Assembly: GCF_028462495.1 (NCBI RefSeq)
Contig: NZ_JAQOWX010000012.1
Coordinates: 1-64,000 of the forward strand
Direction of reading: 5' to 3'
DNA length: 64,000 nt
Source: Roseateles_E sp005503085
Lineage (GTDB): Bacteria; Pseudomonadota; Gammaproteobacteria; Burkholderiales; Burkholderiaceae_C
Below, one piece after another: positions 45,305 through 53,096 of the stretch. The notes beneath the pieces were generated by a model, which did no database searches, was not told the origin of the DNA, and saw only the letters and a list, made by a program, of their open reading frames with translations. Each line of letters begins with the position of its first letter. Position 1 is the stretch's first letter. A program made the position numbers and the translations under genes.

Positions 45305-46811
45305 ATGCATAAGAACAATCCCCTGACCTTTGTGAGCGCCGCCGTGGCCGCGCTGCTGCTGGCCGGCTGCGCCAATCTGGCGCCCGCGCACCAGCGCCCG
45401 GCCGCCCCGGTGGCGCAGAGCTGGCCGGCGCCGGCGGCCGCCACCGGACAGGCTGCGGCCGAGCTGGCTTGGCCGCAGTTCTATGCCGGCGATGCACGGC
45501 TGGCCGAGCTGATCAAGCTGGCGCTGCAGAACAACCGCGATCTGCGCGTGGCGCTGCTCAATGTCGAGCAGGCGCGGGCGCTGGCCCGTGTGGCCGACGC
45601 NGCAGTTCTATGCCGGCGATGCACGGCTGGCCGAGCTGATCAAGCTGGCGCTGCAGAACAACCGCGATCTGCGCGTGGCGCTGCTCAATGTCGAGCAGGC
45701 GCGGGCGCTGGCCCGTGTGGCCGACGCCAACCGCCTGCCGACCGTCGGTGTCGGCCTGTCCGGCAGCCGCCAGCCGACCGCCGACGGCGGCAGCACGCGC
45801 AACTACCAGGCCGGCCTGCAGATCACCGCCTTCGAGCTGGACCTGTTTGGCAAGATCAAGAACCAGAGCGACGCGGCGATGGCCCGCTATCTGGCCACGG
45901 TCGAAGGCGGCCGCGCCGCGCAGATCGCCCTGGTCTCCGGTGTGGCCTCCAGCTATCTGGCCCTGCAGGCCGATGAGGAGCTGTTGGCGCTGGCCCGCCA
46001 GACCCTGGCCACGCGTGAGGACAGCCTGCGCCTGACCCGTTTGCGCTACGAGGTCGGCGCGGCCTCGGCGCTGGATCTCAGCAGCGCCGAGTCGGCCGCT
46101 GCAGCCGCGCGCGCCACCGTCGCCCAAACCCAGCGCCAGCGCGATCAGGACCAGAACGCGCTGGTGCTGCTGCTGGGCCAGCCGCTGCCGGCGGCGTTGC
46201 CGCAGGGACAGGCGCTGGCCGCGCTGCAGCTGGCCGATGTGCCGGCCGGTCTGCCGTCTGAGGTCTTGGTGACGCGCCCCGATGTCTTGCAGGCCGAGCA
46301 GCAGCTGATCGCTGCCAACGCCAATATCGGTGCCGCGCGCGCTGCCTTCTTCCCCAGCATCACGCTGACCACCAGCCTCGGCACGGCCAGCAGCCAGCTG
46401 TCCGAGCTGTTCAGCAACACTGCCTGGACCTTCACCTCGCAGGCGCTGATGCCGCTGTTTGATGCCGGCCGCAACCGCGCCAATCTGGAGGCCGCCAAGG
46501 CCGCCCAGGGCATTGCGGTGGCGCAGTACGAAAAGGCGGTGCAGACCGCGTTCCGCGAAGTCGCCGACGCACTGGCCGGCCGCGCCACGCTGGATGAGCA
46601 GCTGCAGGCGCAGCAGGCACAGGCCGAGGCCGAGGGCCAGCGCCTGAAGCTGGTCGAGCTGCGCTATGCCAACGGCGCCTCCAACAATCTGGAGCTGCTC
46701 GACGCCCAGCGCGCCAGCTTCGCCGCCCAGCAGGCGGTGCTGCAGGTGCGCCTGGCCAAGCTGCTCAACGGTGTGCAGCTCTACAAGGTGCTGGGGGGCG
46801 GCCTGGGCTGA
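45305..46811 (+). CDS. oprM: RND outer-membrane factor (OprM/NodT-like), interrupted by an assembly artefact
   Basis: Outer-membrane channel lipoprotein of the pump; lipobox LLLAGC (C22). As written, the frame breaks at N 45601, because bases 45475-45600 are repeated exactly at 45602-45727. Removing one copy plus the N (127 bases) leaves 1380 bases, exactly 460 codons, and gives a continuous 459-residue OprM-type protein of normal length (LQITAFELDLFGKIKNQSDA; VPAGLPSEVLVTRPDVLQAE; RYANGASNNLELLDAQR). The gene is therefore most likely intact in the organism. Confidence 0.9.
45475..45727 (+). repeat. 126-base exact direct repeat around a single N (contig-join artefact)
   Basis: Copy 1 at 45475-45600, an ambiguous base at 45601, copy 2 at 45602-45727; the copies look identical. 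A 126-base overlap equals k-1 for a k=127 de Bruijn assembly, and a lone N is a typical scaffolding join. Reading frame is restored by collapsing the copies. Confidence 0.9.
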
Positions 46812-46850
46812 TACATTGCCGCCCATTGCTCTTGAAGCCATGGTGCGGCG

Positions 46851-47462
46851 ATGTCGGTGCTCTATCTGCTGGATCTGCTCGGTGTCGCGGTGTTCGCGGT
46901 CAGTGGGGCGCTGGCGGCCGGCCATCTGGGCCTGGACCCGGTCGGCGTCATCGTCTTTGCGGCGCTGACCGCCGTCGGCGGCGGCACCTTGCGTGACCTG
47001 CTGCTGGGCCGTCATCCGATTTTCTGGATGAGCGATGTCCGCTATCTCTATGTGATTGCGGCGGCGGCGCTGGCGACCACTTTATGGGTGCGCTGGTTTG
47101 TCGTGCCGATGCAGTCGCTGCTGGTGGCCGATGCGCTGGGGCTAGCGCTGTTCGCGCTCTGCGGTGCGCAGCTGGCCGAGGCCCGGCGCCTGCGCGGCAT
47201 CGTCATCGTGCTGCTGGGTACGATGACCGGTGTCGGCGGCGGGGTGCTGCGCGATGTGCTCAGCGGCCAGGTGCCGCTGCTGCTGCGCAAGGACATCTAT
47301 GCCTCGGCAGCGATCGCCGGCATCGTCGCCTATCTGCTGCTGCAGCGCCTGGGCCTGCCGCGCCCCTGGGCCTTCGGCATCGGGCTGGCCGCTGTGGCCG
47401 GCATCCGGCTCGGCGCGCTGGCCTGGGGCTGGCAGCTGCCGGCATTTCGTTTGCCGGCTTGA
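46851..47462 (+). CDS. TRIC-family (UPF0126) cation channel-like membrane protein
   Basis: A 203-residue inner-membrane protein with about seven hydrophobic segments made of two similar halves. Each half has the glycine-rich signature: TAVGGGTLRDLLLGRHPIFW in the first and TGVGGGVLRDVLSGQVPLLL in the second. Prokaryotic TRIC homologues form trimeric K+/Na+ channels; some UPF0126 members have been linked to glycine uptake. ATG at 46851 is 39 bp after the pump operon and may be co-transcribed with it. Confidence 0.9.
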   Translation: MSVLYLLDLLGVAVFAVSGALAAGHLGLDPVGVIVFAALTAVGGGTLRDLLLGRHPIFWMSDVRYLYVIAAAALATTLWVRWFVVPMQSLLVADALGLALFALCGAQLAEARRLRGIVIVLLGTMTGVGGGVLRDVLSGQVPLLLRKDIYASAAIAGIVAYLLLQRLGLPRPWAFGIGLAAVAGIRLGALAWGWQLPAFRLPA

Positions 47463-47478
47463 AGCCAGGACCTGGGCC

Positions 47479-47703
47479 TCAGTGCGTGCGCACCCAGGCC
47501 AGACCTTCGTTGGTGGCGTAGCGCAGGGCGGCACGTTCGCTGATGAAGCGTGGCGTGAAGCGCATCACGCGGTCATGGCTGGCCATGCCGCGGCCGGAGC
47601 GTATCGATACCGAGGCGGCAAAGCTGCCATCGGCTTGGGGTTTGATCATCGGTGAGACAAGGTACTTGCCCACCTCTATGCTGTTCTTGTGCATATTTTT
47701 CAT
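47479..47703 (-). CDS. Small conserved-type protein, function unknown
   Basis: A 74-residue protein from ATG 47703 (alternatives: ATG 47694, or starts further upstream to 47937). The C-terminal part, IEVGKYLVSPMIKPQADGSF then VSIRSGRGMASHDRVMRFTP and ALRYATNEGLAWV, reads like a compact beta-strand/helix domain rather than random frame. It has a lower-GC start region and no clear ribosome site, so the start is uncertain. It lies downstream of cspA on the same strand and ends opposite the TRIC gene. No function is proposed. Confidence 0.55.
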   Translation of the reverse strand: MKNMHKNSIEVGKYLVSPMIKPQADGSFAASVSIRSGRGMASHDRVMRFTPRFISERAALRYATNEGLAWVRTH

Positions 47704-47910
47704 GGAGGTGTGCGCCAGGACGCTGTGTCTCGGCGCGATAAGGGATTGAACGCTCGAATGAAGACCTGCCGCATCAGCAAAGCTGGCGCATGGGTGTTCA
47801 TCGACGGTGTTCGGTGGTTTGTGACCTCGAGAGGTCAGGGCATTGGCTTGGGAGGCCGCCCGCTGTGTACTTGCCGGTTTCTTTTTATGGTCTTGGCAGG
47901 TATTTGAAGC

Positions 47911-47940
47911 ACGGTGGGCCGGGTTGAGCCGGCCCACCGT
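47911..47940. terminator. Strong 12-bp stem-loop downstream of cspA
   Basis: Perfect 12-bp arms (47911-47922 and 47929-47940; ACGGTGGGCCGG) with a 6-base loop, 55 bp after the cspA stop. The T-rich run is short on either strand (TTTGGCTTT on plus). It probably ends or stabilises the cspA transcript. The small gene at 47479-47703 would then need its own promoter or read-through. Confidence 0.55.
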
Positions 47941-47995
47941 TTGGCTTTGAAGCGATCAAAGCAGGTGACGCTCACGCGTCACCATCGACAGCCAA

Positions 47996-48211
47996 TTACA
48001 GGCCGCGGATGTTCGAAGCTTGCAGACCCTTGGGGCCTTGCTTGACTTCGAATTCCACCTTCTGGTTTTCAGCCAGAGTGCGGAAGCCGCCGTTGTTCTT
48101 GATTTCGCTGTGGTGGGCGAACAGGTCCTTGGAGCCGTCTTCCGGCGTGATGAAGCCGAAGCCCTTGCCGTCGTCAAACCATTTCACGGTGCCAGTTTGC
48201 ATAGTCGTCAT
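47996..48211 (-). CDS. cspA: Cold shock protein, CspA family
   Basis: A 71-residue single-OB-fold nucleic-acid chaperone. RNP1 is KGFGFITPEDG and RNP2 is DLFAHHSEI (usually VFVHFSAI). GTVKWFDDGKGFGFI is the family start in part. ATG 48211 follows AAGGAA; the frame upstream is not homologous. A leader of roughly 170-200 bases precedes it, typical of csp mRNAs whose structure changes with temperature. Confidence 0.96.
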   Translation of the reverse strand: MTTMQTGTVKWFDDGKGFGFITPEDGSKDLFAHHSEIKNNGGFRTLAENQKVEFEVKQGPKGLQASNIRGL

Positions 48212-48400
48212 GATGTGTTCCTTTGGAAACAAATTAAAAAACCACCTCGCAGCCACATGGCCGGCGAGGACAGAAACACTCAAGAACAGTCAAACGGGAG
48301 TTGAAACTGAAGCGAGCCGCTCGCGAACGATCATGCGGGGCTGCAGATTGAAGACCTTGAAGAAACGGTCTTGTGCGTATCTATGCGCCGAGCATACCAC
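48212..48400 (-). promoter_or_regulatory. Long structured leader of cspA
   Basis: A 190-base untranslated stretch. A possible -10 (TATGCT on the minus strand, 48392-48397) would give a transcript leader near 175 bases. Small stems are visible: AAGACC/GGTCTT at 48351-48372 and GCGAG/CTCGC at 48312-48324. Long leaders acting as thermo-responsive elements are known for cspA. The promoter assignment is weak. Confidence 0.35.
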
Positions 48401-48418
48401 AGCAGTTCGCCATTGCCC

Positions 48419-50647
48419 TCAACTGATTGAGACCGGTGCCAAACGCACCGCCACACCGCTGAGCACGGCGTTGCCCGACAGCGGGTCGCGCAGCCCCTCG
48501 TCCAGCAGCGCATTCATATTGACGCCCGGCCGCTGCGCCGCCAGCGAGAGCCGGCTGCCGGCCAGGTCATGGCCCCAGCCATGCGGCAGGCTGACGACGC
48601 CGGGCCGCATCTCCGCGCTCAGTGCCACCCGCACCTGCAACTCGCCCGCCGCGCTGCTGAGCCGGGCCATGCCCGCCTCGCTGAGGCCGTAGCGTTTGGC
48701 ATCGTCGGGATGGACCAGCAGGGTGCAGCGCTCCGGACCCTTGGCCAGTGTCGGCAGGTTGTGCATCCAGCTATTGCCCGAGCGCACATCGCGTCGCCCG
48801 ATGAGCAGCAACTCGGGCACTGGTGCTTCGAGTGCCGCATCGACAGCGCCCAGATCGTCCAGCAGCAAAGGCGGCGCGAGCTCGATGCAACCCGAGGGTG
48901 TGCGCAGCAGCTCGGGGATGCGCGGCTGCAGCTCGCCCAGATCGATGCCGCCCGGCGCGGCGCGCACCTTGGCCAGGGTCAGGCCTTGCGGGTTCTTGCC
49001 GAAGCCGTCGCCATAGGGCCCGCTGCGCAGCGCCAGATCGACCAGGCGCTCCGGGCCGCGCCAGGGCGTCAGCGCTTGCAGCACGGCTGCCGCATGGGCG
49101 CCGGCCAGGCGCTGCACATCGGCCGCAATCGCGGCATCGTCGAGCGCCTGCAAATCGCCGCGCCAGTCGCGGCCTTCGATCATCGCCGTGAGACGCAGCA
49201 AGGTCTCCCATTCCTCGGGCTGGCCGGCCGGCTTGTCGAACACCGGGCCGGAGAAGCGCGCATGGTTGCGGTAGGAAAACTGCGGGAAGGCCAGGTCGTA
49301 ATGCAGGTCCTCCAGCGGCGACAGCCCGGGCAAGATCACATCGGCATGGCGGCTGGTCTCGTTCAGATAGATGTCCAGGCTCAGCATGAAATCCAGGCTG
49401 TCGAGCGCGGCGGCCAGGCGCGGGCCGTTAGGCGCCGACAAGACCGGATTGGCCGCGATCGCAATGACGGCGCGCACCTGACCCTCGCCGGCGGTTTCGA
49501 TTTCCTCGGCCAGCACGGTGATTGGCAGTTCGCCGAACACCTCGGGCGCGTCCGAGACCCGGCTGCGGCGCCGGCCGGTGCTGATGCCCTTGCCGCTGCC
49601 GGGCTGGCCCAGCGTGTTGGCGGCAAAGGCGGCCGCCTTCGGAAACATCGCACCGCCGGGCGCGTCGAGCTGGCCGATCAGCACATTCAGCACATCGACC
49701 AGCCAGCTGTTGAGCGTGCCGAAGCGCTGGGTGCAGGTGCCGATGCGGCCATAGACGGCAGCGCGCGGCGCCAGCGCCAGCTCGCGGGCCAGGCGGCGCT
49801 GGGTGGCGGCGTCAATGCCGCAGCCGGCGGCCATGCGTTCGGGCGGATAGTCCAGCAAGACCTGGCGCAGCGCGGCCAGGCCCTGGACATAGGGCGAGAG
49901 CCGGCCGAGCCGCAGCAGGCCCTCATCGAACATCGTGTGGGCTAGGCCCAGCAGCAGGAAGACATCGCCGCCGGGCAGGATCGCCAGATGCTCATCGGCC
50001 TGGGCCGCCGTCTCGCTGCGGCGCGGATCGACCACGACGATGCGGCCACCCCGCGCGCGCATGGCCTTGGCCTTGCCGCGGTAGTCGGGCACGGTCCACA
50101 GACTGCCGTTGCTGACCATGGGGTTGGCGCCCAGCATCAGCAGGTAGTCGCAGCGCTCGATATCGGGCACGGGAACCGACAGCCAGTGACCGAACATCAG
50201 GCCGCTGGACAGCTGCTTGGGCATCTGGTCCAGGGTCGAGGCCGAGAACACATTGCGCGTGCCCAGGGCCTTGACCAGGCGCGGGAAGTAGCTCAAGAGG
50301 CTTATCTTGTGGGCGCTGGGGTTGCCGATCACGGCGGCCACCGCGTCGCGGCCGTGCGTGTCGAGTATTGGCAGCAGGCGGCGCTCGATCTCGGCGAAAG
50401 CCTCGTCCCAGCTGGCCTCGACGAACTCGCCGGCGCTGTTCTTGATCAGCGGCGTGCGCAGCCGATCGGGGTCTTCGTGCAGGTCTTTCAGCGACACGCC
50501 TTTGGGGCAGATATAGCCATGGCTGAAGACATCCTGCGCGGCGCCGCGAATGCTGATGACCTTGGCCCCCTCGGTCACGATCTCCAGCCCGCAGCAGGCC
50601 TCGCACAGAGGGCAGATGCGGTAGTGGCTTTGCTGCGGCTCGCTCAT
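48419..50647 (-). CDS. Molybdopterin oxidoreductase (4Fe-4S, bis-MGD type)
   Basis: A 742-residue cytoplasmic catalytic subunit of the DMSO-reductase superfamily. N-terminal iron-sulfur site C12-x2-C15-x3-C19 (CPLCEACCGL) with the fourth Cys in GYICPKG. MGD-binding stretches include MLGANPMVSNGSLW, VVDPRRSETAAQAD and RIGTCTQRFGTLNSW, with a C-terminal MGD domain (GVVSLPHGWGHDLAG, NMNALLDEGLRDPLSG). No Cys or Sec is evident at the usual Mo-ligand position. GGAGAC precedes ATG 50647. No partner subunit, electron carrier or maturation gene adjoins, so substrate and redox partner are unknown. Confidence 0.9.
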   Translation of the reverse strand: MSEPQQSHYRICPLCEACCGLEIVTEGAKVISIRGAAQDVFSHGYICPKGVSLKDLHEDPDRLRTPLIKNSAGEFVEASWDEAFAEIERRLLPILDTHGRDAVAAVIGNPSAHKISLLSYFPRLVKALGTRNVFSASTLDQMPKQLSSGLMFGHWLSVPVPDIERCDYLLMLGANPMVSNGSLWTVPDYRGKAKAMRARGGRIVVVDPRRSETAAQADEHLAILPGGDVFLLLGLAHTMFDEGLLRLGRLSPYVQGLAALRQVLLDYPPERMAAGCGIDAATQRRLARELALAPRAAVYGRIGTCTQRFGTLNSWLVDVLNVLIGQLDAPGGAMFPKAAAFAANTLGQPGSGKGISTGRRRSRVSDAPEVFGELPITVLAEEIETAGEGQVRAVIAIAANPVLSAPNGPRLAAALDSLDFMLSLDIYLNETSRHADVILPGLSPLEDLHYDLAFPQFSYRNHARFSGPVFDKPAGQPEEWETLLRLTAMIEGRDWRGDLQALDDAAIAADVQRLAGAHAAAVLQALTPWRGPERLVDLALRSGPYGDGFGKNPQGLTLAKVRAAPGGIDLGELQPRIPELLRTPSGCIELAPPLLLDDLGAVDAALEAPVPELLLIGRRDVRSGNSWMHNLPTLAKGPERCTLLVHPDDAKRYGLSEAGMARLSSAAGELQVRVALSAEMRPGVVSLPHGWGHDLAGSRLSLAAQRPGVNMNALLDEGLRDPLSGNAVLSGVAVRLAPVSIS

Positions 50648-50813
50648 GTTTTGTCTCCGGCTGGCTGGCGGGTTGATTGTGCGCGGCCGGCATTGAGGGG
50701 GGCGGTCATCTTGGTGACAGTGCGTGGCCAGGGTAAATGCCGCCCCGGCCGGTCTTGTGCGCAAGCCGGGGCGACGCGGAGAATCGAGCCAGGCAAATGG
50801 AGTGGCGGTCCCT

Positions 50814-51930
50814 ATGAAACGCTATGCATGGCTGATATCCCTGGCGCTGCTCTGCGCCTGTGGCGGCGGTGGTGGCAGTGGCGAGGGCAGTGCCGCCCCG
50901 CCGGTCGCTACCGCGCCGATTGAATGGCGGGCGGCTGCGTCGGCCGAGTGGCCTCACAGCGGCGCCGCTGCGGCGGGGCTGTCCGAGGCCCAGCTGGATC
51001 AGGCCTTCCAGGCCGGGCGCGAGCTGCCCGGGCTCTACGGAATGCTGCTGCTGCGCCGCGGCGCCCCTGGTGGGCGAGGCCTACTACAACGGCAAGGGCG
51101 CCGACGACCTGCTGCAGCTGCGCTCCGTCACCAAGACCGTGACGGCCACGCTGATCGGCATTGCGGTGGCCGAGGGGACGATTGCCAGCATCAATCAGCC
51201 CATTGCCGACTATCTGGCCGCCGACTACGGCGCCCTGCTGGCCAACAAGCCGGGCCTGCGCATCCGCGACTTGCTGACCATGACTGCCGGGCTGCGCTGG
51301 GACGAAAGCACGGCGGCCGGCTACAACGACTGGGTGCTTTCGCCCGACCCGACCCGCTATGTCTTGCAGCGCGAAGCGGTCGATGCTCCCGGCCAGCGCT
51401 TTTCCTACAACTCAGGCACCAGCCATCTGCTGTCGGTGATTCTCAGCAAGGCCGCCGGCGTCAGCACCGAGCAATACGCGGCGCAAAAGCTGTTCGCGCC
51501 ACTGGGCATCGCACGTTGGGGATGGGCCAGGCTGGCTGACGGCTACCATAACGGCGCGGCCGATCTGCAGCTGCGCGCCCGCGACCTGGCGAAACTGGCC
51601 CTGCTGTGGCAGCAGGGCGGTCGCTGGCAACAGCAGCAGCTGGTGCCCGCCGACTGGATGGCTGCGGCGGGCCGGTCGCAGATCTCGCGCAGCAATCCGC
51701 TCGGTGGCCTGGCGATCACGGACTATGGCTATCTGTGGTGGCTGGGGCAGCAGGGCGGGCAGGCCTTCCAGCTGGCCTGGGGCTATGGCGGTCAGTTCGT
51801 GCTGACCCTGCCGGGCCGGGACTTCAGCGTGGTGATGCTGAACCAGCACAACGTTGCCCAGGCGCCGCAGCAGGAGAGCCGGAGCATGGGTTTGCTGGTG
51901 CAGAACGTGCTGCCGGCCTTGCTGCCTTAG
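50814..51930 (+). pseudogene. Beta-lactamase-fold serine hydrolase lipoprotein, frameshifted
   Basis: Class C beta-lactamase/6-aminohexanoate-dimer hydrolase-like protein. The start (ATG 50814) gives lipobox LALLCAC and a Gly-rich tether, and runs to LYGMLLLRRGA. The continuation (LVGEAYYNGKG onward) lies in another frame. Removing one C from the run CCCC at 51064-51067 restores a single protein of about 371 residues. Active-site motifs all survive: SVTK (Ser nucleophile and Lys), the YNSG tyrosine and GYGGQ in the KTG position. Either the extra C is a sequencing error or the gene was inactivated recently. Confidence 0.82.
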
Positions 51931-52057
51931 GGGCTGCTGGTCGGTGCCGGCGGCTGCCGACGCTTCATGCCCTCTTCATCGAGTGCGCAAGCCGCTGGGG
52001 TTCGAGAACTCGGCGTCCTGTACGCTGTCGACGAGCACCTGTTTGGGGTGCAGCGAC

Positions 52058-52990
52058 TCATGGTGCCGGGTGTTGTCCGGGCGCTGCGGGCTTGAGCTCG
52101 CGCGGCGACAGGCCATAGCTGCGCCGGAAGGCGGTCGCGAAATTGGCCGGATTGTCGTAGCCGGCCAGGGCGGCAGCGTCGATGACGCGGGCGCCGCGCA
52201 GCAGCGCCGCATGGGCGCGCTCCATCTTCAGCCGGCGCAGGTACTGGCCGATGCTCTGGCCGTGGCGCTCGCGGAAGGCGCGCTGCAGCGAGGTGGTGTT
52301 GGTCGCCAGATGTCCCGCCATGCGCGCCAGCGTCCAGTCATCCGCCGAGCCCGCATGCAGCAACCCGGTGAGGGCCTCGACTCGCTGCGCCTGAGGATTC
52401 GCATGGACCGCGTACCCTCCGTTGAGCGCCGGCAGGGCCTCGCGGATCAGCTGCAACGCCAGGGCCTCGCGCTGCAACCTCTGGAATGGCTGTGAGGGCT
52501 GGCAATGCGCCATCAGCAGACGGCCCAGCGTGCTTGCGCGCCGGCCATCGGGCAACTGGGCCAGAGCGCCATGGCGCTGGCAGAAGGACTCGACCTGCCG
52601 GAAGCCTGGCAACTGATCCAGGCCGCCCTCGGCAAACCAGCGCGGTCCGATGTCCAGCACCAGTTGCTGCAGCGGGCCGCTGCGTGCGATGCGTCGCCGC
52701 AGGCGTACCGGCTCGCGCAGGGACAGCAGCACGCATTGCGGGCGATCACCTGTCAGCCGTTGCTCGAAGCCCGCGCTGGCGATCTCCATCTGCCCCTGCA
52801 GCATCACGATCAGCTTGAGCCCGGGCTCGATCAGCGAAGTCTGGTCCGTGGCCCGCAGCACCTGCAGCTGCGCACCGTGCAGGGCGAGGCTGCCGCGTAG
52901 CTCCTCCTGCAGGAAATGGCCGCGCAGCGACAGGTCCTGCTCGGCGGGGATGGGGATGCGGATGTCGTGGTCGGGCGTTTCGCAAAGCAT
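52058..52990 (-). CDS. AraC-family regulator, PchR-like, of the iron-uptake operon
   Basis: About 310 residues from ATG 52990; an in-frame TTG at 53023 would add 11. The N-terminal effector domain (about 1-200) is PchR-like. The C-terminal double helix-turn-helix spans about 215-300 (LARMAGHLATNTTSLQRAFR; AALAGYDNPANFATAFRRSY). PchR-type proteins activate siderophore receptor genes when they bind the ferric siderophore. It is divergent from the TonB receptor with a Fur-like site between, so the target is strongly implied. Confidence 0.87.
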   Translation of the reverse strand: MLCETPDHDIRIPIPAEQDLSLRGHFLQEELRGSLALHGAQLQVLRATDQTSLIEPGLKLIVMLQGQMEIASAGFEQRLTGDRPQCVLLSLREPVRLRRRIARSGPLQQLVLDIGPRWFAEGGLDQLPGFRQVESFCQRHGALAQLPDGRRASTLGRLLMAHCQPSQPFQRLQREALALQLIREALPALNGGYAVHANPQAQRVEALTGLLHAGSADDWTLARMAGHLATNTTSLQRAFRERHGQSIGQYLRRLKMERAHAALLRGARVIDAAALAGYDNPANFATAFRRSYGLSPRELKPAAPGQHPAP

Positions 52991-53029
52991 TTGTTGCGCG
53001 CCGCAAAGGACGGGCTGCGGCAATAAAAA

Positions 53030-53061
53030 GATAATGAATGATAACGATTCCTATTTATAAG
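53030..53061 (+). promoter_or_regulatory. Fur-like box and -10 element between araC and the TonB receptor
   Basis: An AT-rich island in GC-rich DNA. GATAATGAATGATAACGATT (53030-53049) contains overlapping GATAAT/ATGATAA hexamers like the Fur box, imperfect at the 3' half. TATAAG at 53056-53061 is a plausible -10 for the receptor gene. Iron repression of both divergent genes is expected. Confidence 0.5.
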
Positions 53062-53096
53062 TCTGCCGTGCCGCAGCCATCACCGCCCATCCGACC

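Noticed and set aside
42262..45444. Minus-strand open frame of 1060 codons opposite the RND permease
   Set aside because: Same cause; rich in His, Gln and Arg with no recognisable domain, while the plus strand encodes a full AcrB-type pump.
45475..45727. Genuine tandem duplication within the outer-membrane factor
   Set aside because: Exact copies around one N, unit length 126, and frame restored on collapse point to an assembly join.
47689..47907. Small plus-strand open frame between the TRIC gene and cspA
   Set aside because: No ribosome site, no motif, and it overlaps the more gene-like minus-strand frame.
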